Virus record (IMG/VR): IMGVR_UViG_3300042459_000392
Coordinates: 1 to 49,180 of that record
Source of the DNA: a virus
DNA length: 49,180 nucleotides
Strand: one strand, 5' to 3'
The notes under the pieces were generated by a model. It was not told where the DNA came from. It ran no database searches and worked only from the letters and a program-made list of their open reading frames with translations. This document shows, one piece after another, positions 1 to 6,002 of the stretch (position 1 is its first letter; each line of letters begins with the position of its first letter). The position numbers were made by a program, and so were the translations under genes.

Positions 1-75
1 TTCCATTAGCGAAGAATAGTTTCGGGGGAACTCTCTAGGGCGTGGGCGTTGTGGCTAGGGGGAGTTCTGCTCCCC

Positions 76-148
76 GCTCTGCTCTGCTCTGCTCGGGGGA
101 GGTCTAGTCTGTCTCGCCTGTCTGTCTGTCTAGTTCGTCTGTCTGTCT
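76..148. repeat. GCTCT and CTGT microsatellite-like tandem repeats
   Basis: Three perfect GCTCT units plus GCTC occupy 76-94. CTGT tetranucleotide units follow at 118-129 (three copies) and 139-146 (two copies), with degenerate units between. Such simple repeats are rare in compact phage genomes and could vary in length by slipped-strand replication. Confidence 0.75.
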
Positions 149-281
149 ATCTACTAGTATACAGAATATCCATAGGCGGGTATATATAGGGCGGGGTATA
201 TACATAGGGCGGAGGGGGGAGGGGAGTTCTAATAGAATAATATATATATAGGGGGTGGCTACATATCCCCTCACTAATACA

Positions 282-340
282 GGGCCTAGAGGGGTAGGGC
301 CTACGGGCCTATGGGCCTAGAGGTATGATAGGGCCTAGAG
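282..340. repeat. Cluster of GGGCCTA repeats
   Basis: The heptamer GGGCCTA starts at 282, 297, 305, 313 and 331. Three of the copies extend to GGGCCTAGAG (282-291, 313-322, 331-340). GGGCC(T)-type units are partly self-complementary, so they could pair with each other or serve as an iterated protein-binding site. Iterons near an origin are one possible reading, not established here. Confidence 0.65.
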
Positions 341-467
341 TACAGGGGCTGGAGGGTAGGGCGGGCCATAAACATAGGGGACCTAAGTAGCGGGGGACCA
401 ACAGGGGAGGTCCTAAGGAGGGGCGGACCTCGAGGACCTTATAGAGTAGGGACCAATAGGACCAAAA

Positions 468-509
468 GGGCGGGGGAGGGACAAAGTAGGGGCGGGAAAA
501 CGGGAGGGG
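468..509 (+). other. Predicted G-quadruplex-forming tract
   Basis: G runs lie at 468-470, 472-476, 478-480, 489-492, 494-496, 502-504 and 506-509. The last four, with loops of 1, 5 and 1 base, satisfy the standard G3+N1-7 rule. A further G-dense tract lies at 207-224. A folded quadruplex on the (+) strand could stall polymerases or mark a replication or packaging site; this is inference from sequence pattern only. Confidence 0.55.
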
Positions 510-532
510 TGCAGTTAGCAGTAGGAAAAAAA

Positions 533-544
533 GACAAATTTGTC
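533..544. promoter_or_regulatory. 12-bp perfect palindrome GACAAATTTGTC
   Basis: A perfect dyad sits at the boundary between the G-rich leader and normal AT-rich sequence. Its size and symmetry fit a dimeric regulator operator, but no repressor gene is recognised nearby and it lies over 300 bases upstream of the clear promoter at 861-890. Confidence 0.3.
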
Positions 545-560
545 CGAATATATTTATACA

Positions 561-860
561 ATATCTCATTAGAGGCGTTCTAAGCGATTATTTTCTGGCT
601 GGTGAGGGTAAAGGCTGGGTTATAGACCCTAAGCCTCCTATCCGCCCATTTAAGCCCATCTACATATCAATATCCTAGTAGCTTAGATATAGCAAAACTA
701 TCGTGTCTCTCTGAAACTCTTAACAAAGTTTAACAAGATAATCGGAGGTATTTAATTTAGAATGTTATATGAGGGGTTTCGTTAAATTGTGTTAAGAAAG
801 GGGTGATCTTTTAATTTACATTTATTAATATCTTTTTACAGTCTTTAACGTCTAGGGGGC
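561..860. other. AT-rich spacer without recognised gene
   Basis: This part of the leader has ordinary base composition. No open frame with phage-like features and no convincing structured RNA was found on either strand. It separates the G-rich block from the early promoter and may simply be upstream regulatory DNA. Confidence 0.5.
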
Positions 861-890
861 TTGACAAGTTCTATATATGTACTATCTTTG
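861..890 (+). promoter_or_regulatory. Bacteroidota-type promoter for the small-gene block
   Basis: TTG at 861-863, a 19-base spacer, then TATCTTTG at 883-890 match the Bacteroidota sigma consensus TTG-N19-TAnnTTTG exactly. Transcription should start near 895-897. The 5' end would carry a hairpin AGTAGC-GAA-GCTATT at 901-915, then an A-rich leader to the ATG at 972. It probably drives the long run of small genes. Confidence 0.85.
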
Positions 891-971
891 CATCATATTT
901 AGTAGCGAAGCTATTATATAGAATACACATAAAATTAACAAATATTAACAAATCTTAAAAAAAGTAAAAAA

Positions 972-1298
972 ATGACAAAGACACAAAAATTCCAGATGCT
1001 AAAAAGCGGACAAATTAAAGCTACAAATTCTCATTTGCAAGTAGTCTACAATTTACTACTTCAAGACTGCGAGACACTGAGAGAACTCAAAGCGCAACTA
1101 AGCGAGGAAAAGTATAAGAACCTTTGCTATCAAGAACAAATTGATAGAGGTAGTAGAGACCTATGGTATTTAGGGAAAAAGGTACAAAATAGTCCTAAAG
1201 CCGTATATTACACGTCTTTGTGGCTGGAGGCTTGTGACGATATAGCGGAGACTCTAGGCTACCGATTTGACAGACATTTTTTAATTTCATCAAAATAA
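972..1298 (+). CDS. Hypothetical early phage protein (108 aa)
   Basis: This is the first gene after the strong promoter at 861-890, with the ATG about 80 bases from the predicted transcription start and an AAAAAAAGTAAAAA-type leader instead of a Shine-Dalgarno site. The product is a charged, mostly helical-looking protein; residues about 30-60 could form a short coiled coil (ETLRELKAQLSEEKYKN). There is no signal peptide or membrane segment and no family is recognised. As the promoter-proximal gene it is expected to be strongly and early expressed; a host-takeover role is possible but not shown. Confidence 0.7.
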   Translation: MTKTQKFQMLKSGQIKATNSHLQVVYNLLLQDCETLRELKAQLSEEKYKNLCYQEQIDRGSRDLWYLGKKVQNSPKAVYYTSLWLEACDDIAETLGYRFDRHFLISSK

Positions 1299-1311
1299 AA
1301 ACATAAAAAAA

Positions 1312-1617
1312 ATGAAAATTTATTCAATTAGATTATCGGAAGACGGCTTATCACCTAATGTATACACAAACGCAAAAGCCTTGTTTAACGGAATAGAAAA
1401 ACTAGGAGACGGCTATATACCTATCACTATTGAGGTATACGACAGAAAGGCAAACGAAGGCAAAGGTGTTCATTTAGAGCTAAAATATAACTATGCCAAT
1501 GTAGTGAAAGCAATAAAAATATCTAACGAAGCGGATAGCCGTTATGCTTCATTTGACGTTGCTTGTCAAGGAGGAACACGGCTAAATATTACAGAACATA
1601 GAATCTTATCTAAATAA
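1312..1617 (+). CDS. Hypothetical phage protein (101 aa)
   Basis: The gene lies 13 bases after its upstream neighbour in the same transcript. The protein begins MKIYSIRLSEDGLSPNVYTN and looks like a small soluble alpha/beta protein, with alternating hydrophobic strands around residues 36-60. No catalytic motif, cysteine cluster or membrane segment is visible. Similar short proteins are common in Bacteroidota phage accessory regions, but no function can be named. Confidence 0.7.
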   Translation: MKIYSIRLSEDGLSPNVYTNAKALFNGIEKLGDGYIPITIEVYDRKANEGKGVHLELKYNYANVVKAIKISNEADSRYASFDVACQGGTRLNITEHRILSK

Positions 1618-1642
1618 TTAACTAACCAATAAAACACAAAAA

Positions 1643-1810
1643 ATGAACGCACAAAGAAGCACACAAAAAACACAAGTTGCAAAATTACCTCAAAATGTAG
1701 GCTATTCAATCAAAGAGGGCTACACTATGGAGAAGTCAGAATACTACAGACTTCTAGAGGCACAGGGTAAAACGATTGAATATACACCTAACGGAGTGAT
1801 AATTCACTAG
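1643..1810 (+). CDS. Truncated paralogue of the 5092-5670 protein (55 aa)
   Basis: ATG at 1643 and TAG at 1808-1810. From residue 11 on, the protein follows the N-terminus of the 192-aa protein at 5092: LPQNVGYS versus LPKNMGYS, the shared block GYTMEKSEYY, then LLEAQ versus LLEMQ and GVIIH versus GIIIH. It stops exactly where the longer protein continues with DIAEP. The stop codon is followed after one base by the hammerhead ribozyme at 1812. It may be a duplicated domain kept as a stand-alone small protein, or a gene cut short by insertion of the ribozyme-bearing segment. Function unknown. Confidence 0.7.
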   Translation: MNAQRSTQKTQVAKLPQNVGYSIKEGYTMEKSEYYRLLEAQGKTIEYTPNGVIIH

Positions 1811-1811
1811 A

Positions 1812-1861
1812 GGTTAACTGAAGAGACTTAAGTAGTCGAAACGCTGCAAAGCGTCTTAACC
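1812..1861 (+). ncRNA. Type I hammerhead self-cleaving ribozyme
   Basis: Every conserved hammerhead element is present in order. Stem I 5' strand GGUUAA is at 1812-1817 and core CUGAAGA (consensus CUGANGA) at 1818-1824. Stem II GACU/AGUC, with loop UAAGU, runs 1825-1837 and closes with the usual G-C pair. Core GAA is at 1838-1840. Stem III ACGCU/AGCGU carries a GNRA tetraloop GCAA (1841-1854), with the A-U pair next to the core. Cleavage-site C is 1855, and stem I 3' strand UUAACC (1856-1861) pairs perfectly with the 5' strand. The open stem is stem I, hence type I. Predicted cleavage after C1855 leaves a 23-base 5' leader before the ATG at 1879. Confidence 0.9.
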
Positions 1862-1878
1862 AATTAAAATTAAAAATT

Positions 1879-2121
1879 ATGACAAAATTTGCAAGAAAAT
1901 GTAGTGTAACTAATCAAGGGATGAATAAAGGATGGGTAATCAATGACGGAATAGATTATGTATCAAAGGAAGAGGATGCTATAGCTATTTGCTCTGATGC
2001 GGGATACTCTTCTATGGAAGAAGCATTCGAGGATGAATTCATATACTATACTGAATGGACAGATAAAGAAGATTATCAGTATAAATTGATAAACGGAGAA
2101 TTGATTGAAATTGAGGAATAA
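1879..2121 (+). CDS. Hypothetical acidic phage protein (80 aa)
   Basis: This is the first gene downstream of the hammerhead ribozyme; after self-cleavage its mRNA would begin with a 5'-hydroxyl 23 bases before this ATG. The protein is acidic and soluble, with a run of Glu/Asp in its second half (EEAFEDEF, WTDKEDYQY). There is no recognised domain, signal peptide or membrane segment. Its expression may depend on ribozyme processing, which is the only functional clue. Confidence 0.7.
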   Translation: MTKFARKCSVTNQGMNKGWVINDGIDYVSKEEDAIAICSDAGYSSMEEAFEDEFIYYTEWTDKEDYQYKLINGELIEIEE

Positions 2122-2163
2122 ACCTAAATATCTTATAAAAAATAACAATAAAAATTTAAACAA

Positions 2164-2496
2164 ATGAAAAAAATTAACTTTGAAGAAATTACATTAAGAC
2201 AAGAACTTTCGTCAAGAGGCGGAGGAATTGAAATTGACCTCACTACGTTAGGTTTCAAGGGCGAAAAAATGTCAGCCTATCAGAACTATCTAGGAGGGGG
2301 TATGCTGGGGGCTATAAGCGAGAATAACACAATAAACGCATATGGGAAAGAAATTACCTCAAAAAAGCAATTAAAGCTAGAAAAAATTGCAGAAGAATTG
2401 AAACGCTATTTTCATAGTTTAACAAATCCCGAAGAGGGAGAATGGGAAAGCCTTTCATACGAACAAAACCAAAATTTACCAACAAGAGCATACTAA
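2164..2496 (+). CDS. Conserved Bacteroidota phage protein (110 aa)
   Basis: The central block MSAYQNYLGGGMLG followed by a C-terminal part with LKRYFHSLTNPEEGEWESLS and NQNLP is a pattern I recall from uncharacterised proteins of Bacteroidota phages; no function is known to me. The protein is soluble with a Gly-rich middle. Its leader AATAAAAATTTAAACAAATG is identical to that of the gene at 3230, suggesting a shared translation-initiation context. Confidence 0.7.
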   Translation: MKKINFEEITLRQELSSRGGGIEIDLTTLGFKGEKMSAYQNYLGGGMLGAISENNTINAYGKEITSKKQLKLEKIAEELKRYFHSLTNPEEGEWESLSYEQNQNLPTRAY

Positions 2497-2514
2497 CCAA
2501 TTAAAATTAAACAG

Positions 2515-2718
2515 ATGATAGCTAAAATAATATTCTTTTTTTACCTGTGGACAGGAACTATAGAGCCACAGGGAGACAACGAGGGGAGACCTTTATATCA
2601 ACTACATACAGAGGGGGGTATTCCTTGTATAGAAGTTGCATATAAAGGGGAAATCCTAAATTGGATAGAACAGGGGAAGCCGAACACATTTACATACAAC
2701 GAACAATTGGAAGATTAA
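2515..2718 (+). CDS. Small hypothetical protein with hydrophobic N-terminus (67 aa)
   Basis: The first 15 residues (MIAKIIFFFYLWTGT) are strongly hydrophobic and could act as a membrane anchor or merely as the first strand of a small beta fold; the remainder is soluble and acidic. The gene is 18 bases downstream of its neighbour and ends 20 bases before the next start. Not recognised. Confidence 0.55.
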   Translation: MIAKIIFFFYLWTGTIEPQGDNEGRPLYQLHTEGGIPCIEVAYKGEILNWIEQGKPNTFTYNEQLED

Positions 2719-2738
2719 CCCATAAAATTAATAAAATT

Positions 2739-2939
2739 ATGACATTAGAACAAATTAAAAAAGCTATTTCAGAAGGAACTAAAGTATATTGGCAGAATAC
2801 AGGCTATGAGATTCAACAAGGCAAAGAGGGATTGATGGTTCAGAGTACAATAATAGACTGCTCATTTCCTTTGACAGACGAACACGGAGAATTTCTGTAT
2901 TTCAAAGAACTAGATTTTTTTACACTTATTAATAAATAA
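2739..2939 (+). CDS. Hypothetical phage protein (66 aa)
   Basis: I place the start at the ATG at 2739 (MTLEQIKKAISEG), not the upstream in-frame ATG at 2661, which would overlap the preceding gene by 58 bases and lacks the usual A-rich leader; 2739 is preceded by TTAATAAAATT. The protein begins with a short helix followed by beta-like segments (VYWQNTGYEIQQG), as in small phage SH3-like or regulatory proteins. No function can be assigned. Confidence 0.6.
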   Translation: MTLEQIKKAISEGTKVYWQNTGYEIQQGKEGLMVQSTIIDCSFPLTDEHGEFLYFKELDFFTLINK

Positions 2940-3028
2940 TTAAGAATTATTAACAATTCACTAAATAGATAAACCCTAATTTTACACCATTATTTTAAAT
3001 TAATTAATATCTTTAAAAATCATAAAAA

Positions 3029-3217
3029 ATGAAAAACGTCAAAGAATTAAACAAAAACGAATTAGACCAATTAAAATGGAATTACTTCTATGATGAAGTT
3101 ATAGACCATAAATATCAATATGACTATCCACACGAGATATCTGACGAGGTTATATTTGCTCATTATGAAGCTATAAGTTTTGTGGAGGAGGACTTTTTTT
3201 GCAATGTTAACCAATAA
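3029..3217 (+). CDS. Hypothetical acidic phage protein (62 aa)
   Basis: The small gene follows a 90-base gap that contains a weak -7-like TATCTTTA at about 3008. Its leader AAAATCATAAAAAATG is the same as that of the genes at 3412, 4110 and 5778. The product is acidic, rich in Tyr, Asp and Glu, with no membrane segment and no recognised motif. Confidence 0.6.
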   Translation: MKNVKELNKNELDQLKWNYFYDEVIDHKYQYDYPHEISDEVIFAHYEAISFVEEDFFCNVNQ

Positions 3218-3229
3218 AAATTTAAACAA

Positions 3230-3385
3230 ATGAGAATTCAAGCAATAAGAAAAAAACTAAAAAAGCACGGATATTATCTTACTCTAGGAATGAAGGGAAC
3301 GTATATAGCCGAGAAGAATTCAAGAACGTATACCGCAACAAGTTTGAATGCTATCTATAAGAAAATATTTGGCAAATTAAACTAA
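3230..3385 (+). CDS. Small basic hypothetical protein (51 aa)
   Basis: This short frame starts MRIQAIRKKLKKHGYYLTLG and ends KKIFGKLN. It is strongly basic with predicted helices, so nucleic-acid binding is conceivable. The leader is identical over 20 bases to that of the gene at 2164 (AATAAAAATTTAAACAAATG), which supports it as a real gene. It lies 12 bases after its neighbour. Family not recognised. Confidence 0.55.
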   Translation: MRIQAIRKKLKKHGYYLTLGMKGTYIAEKNSRTYTATSLNAIYKKIFGKLN

Positions 3386-3411
3386 TTTATAACAATTTAA
3401 AATCATAAAAA

Positions 3412-3666
3412 ATGACAGAGACACAATATAGTGAACTATTTAATATTTACCAATCATCTACCTATGATGATAAAGATGAAGATGAATTATTGTATAATTT
3501 AAAAGCAGATTTGAGAGACTATTTAGATAAAAATCCTCCCGAAGATGAAAAATTAGAACTATTAAAAGAAATACAAGAATACTATCAAAGAAAAGATAAC
3601 TGGAACGATATGCCGTTTTGGCTATCAGTAAGAATTGAAAAAGTAATTAATAACGCCACTAAATAA
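3412..3666 (+). CDS. Hypothetical acidic helical protein (84 aa)
   Basis: Very acidic first half (YDDKDEDELLYNLKADLRDYL) and predicted all-helical fold. There is no cysteine, signal peptide or membrane segment. Acidic small phage proteins sometimes mimic DNA and block host nucleases; this is only a possibility. It carries the recurrent leader AAAATCATAAAAAATG and is followed 6 bases later by the next gene. Confidence 0.6.
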   Translation: MTETQYSELFNIYQSSTYDDKDEDELLYNLKADLRDYLDKNPPEDEKLELLKEIQEYYQRKDNWNDMPFWLSVRIEKVINNATK

Positions 3667-3672
3667 ATAATT

Positions 3673-3858
3673 ATGTACAATGTAACAATCGGAGGTATTC
3701 AATCACACATAAAAGGAAACTATTTTGCAAACCAAACTCCAAACCAAGTCGAATTAATCTTAGATAAATATTTAGATTCGGACTTGCCTAGACCCAAGTT
3801 TGACGGCAACTATTACGACTTAAATAGCGACCAAGTTATTTCAATAGAAAAAATTTAA
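3673..3858 (+). CDS. Hypothetical phage protein (61 aa)
   Basis: Starts MYNVTIGGIQSHIKGNYFAN, six bases after the previous stop. It appears to be a small alpha/beta protein with no recognised motif or membrane segment. Part of the same tightly packed (+) strand transcript. Confidence 0.55.
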   Translation: MYNVTIGGIQSHIKGNYFANQTPNQVELILDKYLDSDLPRPKFDGNYYDLNSDQVISIEKI

Positions 3859-3881
3859 TCACAAAAAGAATAAATAATTAA

Positions 3882-4070
3882 ATGAAAGTAGGAAAAATCA
3901 AACCATTTGCCTATACAGAGCAAGAAAAAAAAGCTATTATAAAGGAGTATTGTAAATTTTCTAGTCATACGAGTAAAAAACTATTCTGTAGTATATCGGA
4001 GGAGTGGAAGATTAAAGATCTATTAGCAGAAAAAAAAGGGTACATATATAGCAAATTTAAAAAATCTTAA
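3882..4070 (+). CDS. Small basic hypothetical protein (62 aa)
   Basis: Lys-rich protein (begins MKVGKIKPFAYTEQEKKAII, ends YSKFKKS), probably helical at the N-terminus. No membrane segment and no known family. Its high basic charge would allow nucleic-acid contact, but nothing more specific is visible. Confidence 0.55.
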   Translation: MKVGKIKPFAYTEQEKKAIIKEYCKFSSHTSKKLFCSISEEWKIKDLLAEKKGYIYSKFKKS

Positions 4071-4109
4071 TTAAACAAGTAAAAATTTAAACAATTAAAA
4101 TCATAAAAA

Positions 4110-4517
4110 ATGACAAAAATAGAATTAAACGTAGGATTAAAAATAGGTACTTTAGGTATTCTAGACTTTGAAAAAACAAAGGCAAGAATTATAGAATTAT
4201 ATAGTAGCCTACAGGCTGATGATTCAGAGATTTATTGCCAATATCAAGAAGGAGTTTATACCTCCAATGGAATAACCCAAAAAGAGCCTACTATGGTGGT
4301 GGAGTTATTTGTAGCCTATAGAGAAGATATTGTAGAAGTATTGTACACAACAACAAAGATACTTTGCGAGGAGACTTTTCAAGAGTGCATAGCGGTATTT
4401 ATTACTTTCATACATTCAGAGCCTAAAGGGGTGCTTATATACAATGACAATTACAAAGGCACTATCCAAGAATTTGATAAGCAGTATTTTTTACCTTACA
4501 AAAATGATTATAACTAA
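4110..4517 (+). CDS. Hypothetical phage protein (135 aa)
   Basis: Soluble alpha/beta protein with alternating hydrophobic strands (TMVVELFVAY, CIAVFITFIH) and a single long helix near the middle. There is no recognised active-site motif. The leader is the recurrent AAAATCATAAAAAATG. The C-terminal 30 residues are hydrophilic. The gene is followed 12 bases later by the gene at 4530. Confidence 0.65.
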   Translation: MTKIELNVGLKIGTLGILDFEKTKARIIELYSSLQADDSEIYCQYQEGVYTSNGITQKEPTMVVELFVAYREDIVEVLYTTTKILCEETFQECIAVFITFIHSEPKGVLIYNDNYKGTIQEFDKQYFLPYKNDYN

Positions 4518-4529
4518 AATAACTTATAT

Positions 4530-5051
4530 ATGGATAAGATAGAATTTAAAAAAGCAGTGAAGAAATCTAAGCCTATGGTATGGATGAATATGTTTGACGA
4601 AAATTTCTATGAAATTGTCGGAGTGGATATAGATACCTTTGATAGAAAAAATTGGGATGAAAACCCTATCAATATTGTATTCTTAGATACTAAAGACAAC
4701 CAAGAAAAAGACGGAAACGCCCATCTTTGCGAGATAGAGTTAAGCGAAAATATGATTAACCCTCCTAAAAAGAAAAGATACGGGGGATCAAGAGCCAAGA
4801 CAGACGAAAGTATTGCCCCTAGTTCAAGTACAATTACTGACAATAAAAATTTTAAAAGTATTAAAAAAATTACATATACAGATTCAACAGATTGTGCGGT
4901 GGGAATAATAAACAGATTAAATGAAATAGGAGTTATATCCGATTATATTATGGAAGAAGATGATGAGACGTTTTTGGAAATATTAGGAATAATATCAGAA
5001 GAAATTGATCCCCTTTTTGGACTAGACTTTAGTAGTGAACTTTGTGATTAA
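4530..5051 (+). CDS. Hypothetical phage protein with two-part layout (173 aa)
   Basis: Residues 1-75 form an acidic alpha/beta-like part. Residues about 76-105 are a Lys/Ser/Thr-rich hydrophilic linker (PPKKKRYGGSRAKT). Residues 110-173 form an acidic helical part ending SSELCD. The linker suggests two small domains joined flexibly. Function unknown. Confidence 0.65.
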   Translation: MDKIEFKKAVKKSKPMVWMNMFDENFYEIVGVDIDTFDRKNWDENPINIVFLDTKDNQEKDGNAHLCEIELSENMINPPKKKRYGGSRAKTDESIAPSSSTITDNKNFKSIKKITYTDSTDCAVGIINRLNEIGVISDYIMEEDDETFLEILGIISEEIDPLFGLDFSSELCD

Positions 5052-5091
5052 AAATTAAAAATTAAAAATTAACAATTAAAAATAAAAAATT

Positions 5092-5670
5092 ATGCACAAA
5101 TTAGTAAAAAACGCAGATTATACCCTACAAGAAACAAATGTAGGACAATTACCCAAAAATATGGGGTACTCCAATAATGGAGGCTATACAATGGAAAAAT
5201 CAGAATATTATTATCTATTGGAAATGCAAAACAAGTTTGCCCAGCAGACCGAAAATGGGATTATTATCCACGATATAGCAGAGCCTGTAGCTACTAATCT
5301 TAGAGAATATTCTTCCTTGATTGAAACAAACCAAAAGAACATACAACTATTAGAAAAAATAATTGATGGGGTAGAAAAATACCCTTCTTTGGAAAGATGC
5401 AATACCATAGTGTATTATAAAGAAACAGGTATTTCTGTAGGAGTGGACAAAGATAAAAAAATATATCTAGGAATGGCTATAGAGCCTACACAATTTACTT
5501 CTGAAACAGCCGAAGAAATTTGTACAAAAGTTACAAACGGACACGGAGATCATCCTATAATGGGGGGCAAACTACAATATAGTGAGGATCGGTTGGCACT
5601 ATGTAAAAAAGACTTAAAAACATTTATTTTAATTAAAAAAGGACTTATAAACAATGTGGTATGTTATTAG
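5092..5670 (+). CDS. Hypothetical phage protein, full-length paralogue of 1643-1810 (192 aa)
   Basis: The first 60 residues match the 55-aa product at 1643 (shared GYTMEKSEYY and G-I/V-IIH). The remainder, absent from the shorter copy, contains a helical segment (residues 70-105) and a Gly-rich turn region near TNGHGDHPIMGG. Soluble; no known family. Comparing the copies marks residues 1-60 as a separable unit. The leader is a run of four AAATTAAAAATT-like repeats just before the ATG. Confidence 0.7.
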   Translation: MHKLVKNADYTLQETNVGQLPKNMGYSNNGGYTMEKSEYYYLLEMQNKFAQQTENGIIIHDIAEPVATNLREYSSLIETNQKNIQLLEKIIDGVEKYPSLERCNTIVYYKETGISVGVDKDKKIYLGMAIEPTQFTSETAEEICTKVTNGHGDHPIMGGKLQYSEDRLALCKKDLKTFILIKKGLINNVVCY

Positions 5671-5732
5671 GATTATGTATTATATTCATTATATTCTTGA
5701 TAGCCTATATATCCTCAAAGCTATCAAGATAG
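5661..5732 (+). CDS. Possible tiny membrane peptide (23 aa)
   Basis: This ORF overlaps the end of the preceding gene by 10 bases and encodes one almost complete hydrophobic helix ending in KLSR. Phages do encode such single-span peptides, but the same DNA holds a 9-bp perfect inverted repeat (5696-5704 / 5720-5728), so the region may instead function as RNA structure. The ORF has no clear A-rich leader. Confidence 0.35.
   Translation: MLLGLCIIFIIFLIAYISSKLSR
5696..5728 (+). repeat. 9-bp inverted repeat (hairpin)
   Basis: CTTGATAGC at 5696-5704 and GCTATCAAG at 5720-5728 are perfect complements around a 15-base loop. No U tract follows, so it is unlikely to be an intrinsic terminator; it may stabilise the 3' end of the 5092 mRNA or be an operator. 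Confidence 0.55.
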
Positions 5733-5777
5733 TGAGAAAAAATTTAAAAACAATTAAACAATTAAAAATCATAAAAA

Positions 5778-5999
5778 ATGAACACAATAGAAAGAAAAAA
5801 ACAATTATTTGAAACAGACTATGTAATATGGGATAAAGCCAACGACAATTTAGTTCGTTTTGGTAGTAACGATGATATAGTTATCTTTGGTAGCAAAGAA
5901 GAAGCAGAAATTGATTGCTATGGTAATGAATACGTTACTAAATGTACCGATTTGCCCCTACATCATCAAGAAGAATTACTTAATCAGATAAATAAATAA
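5778..5999 (+). CDS. Small conserved-looking phage protein (73 aa)
   Basis: Contains DYVIWDKANDNLV followed by VIFGSKEEAEIDC, a layout I recall from short uncharacterised proteins of Bacteroidota phages and hosts (a beta hairpin then a helix with a KEEAE motif). No catalytic residues are apparent. It has the recurrent leader AAAATCATAAAAAATG. The following gene starts 3 bases after its stop. Confidence 0.6.
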   Translation: MNTIERKKQLFETDYVIWDKANDNLVRFGSNDDIVIFGSKEEAEIDCYGNEYVTKCTDLPLHHQEELLNQINK

Positions 6000-6002
6000 G
6001 AA

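Larger units (their letters stand above)
1..560. other. G-rich, repeat-filled non-coding leader
   Basis: This stretch has no credible gene. Its composition is unlike the rest of the AT-rich window: the (+) strand is loaded with G runs of 3-6, CCTA/TATA interruptions and short tandem motifs, preceded by a pyrimidine-rich patch at about 65-155. A hairpin GGGGAG-TTCTG-CTCCCC lies at 59-75. The only long open frame (309-569, minus) is Pro/Leu low-complexity and simply reflects the G-rich opposite strand. It could be a replication origin, a genome end or packaging region, or a transcription-blocking leader; the sequence alone does not decide. Composition changes abruptly near 520-560. Confidence 0.7.

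Noticed and set aside
309-569. Minus-strand 86-aa Pro/Leu-rich ORF in the leader
   Set aside because: It is only the translation of C-rich complement of G runs, low-complexity, without leader or promoter.
3008-5800. CRISPR-like array in the repeated A-rich leaders
   Set aside because: The repeats are short start-codon leaders separated by different genes, with no regular spacers.
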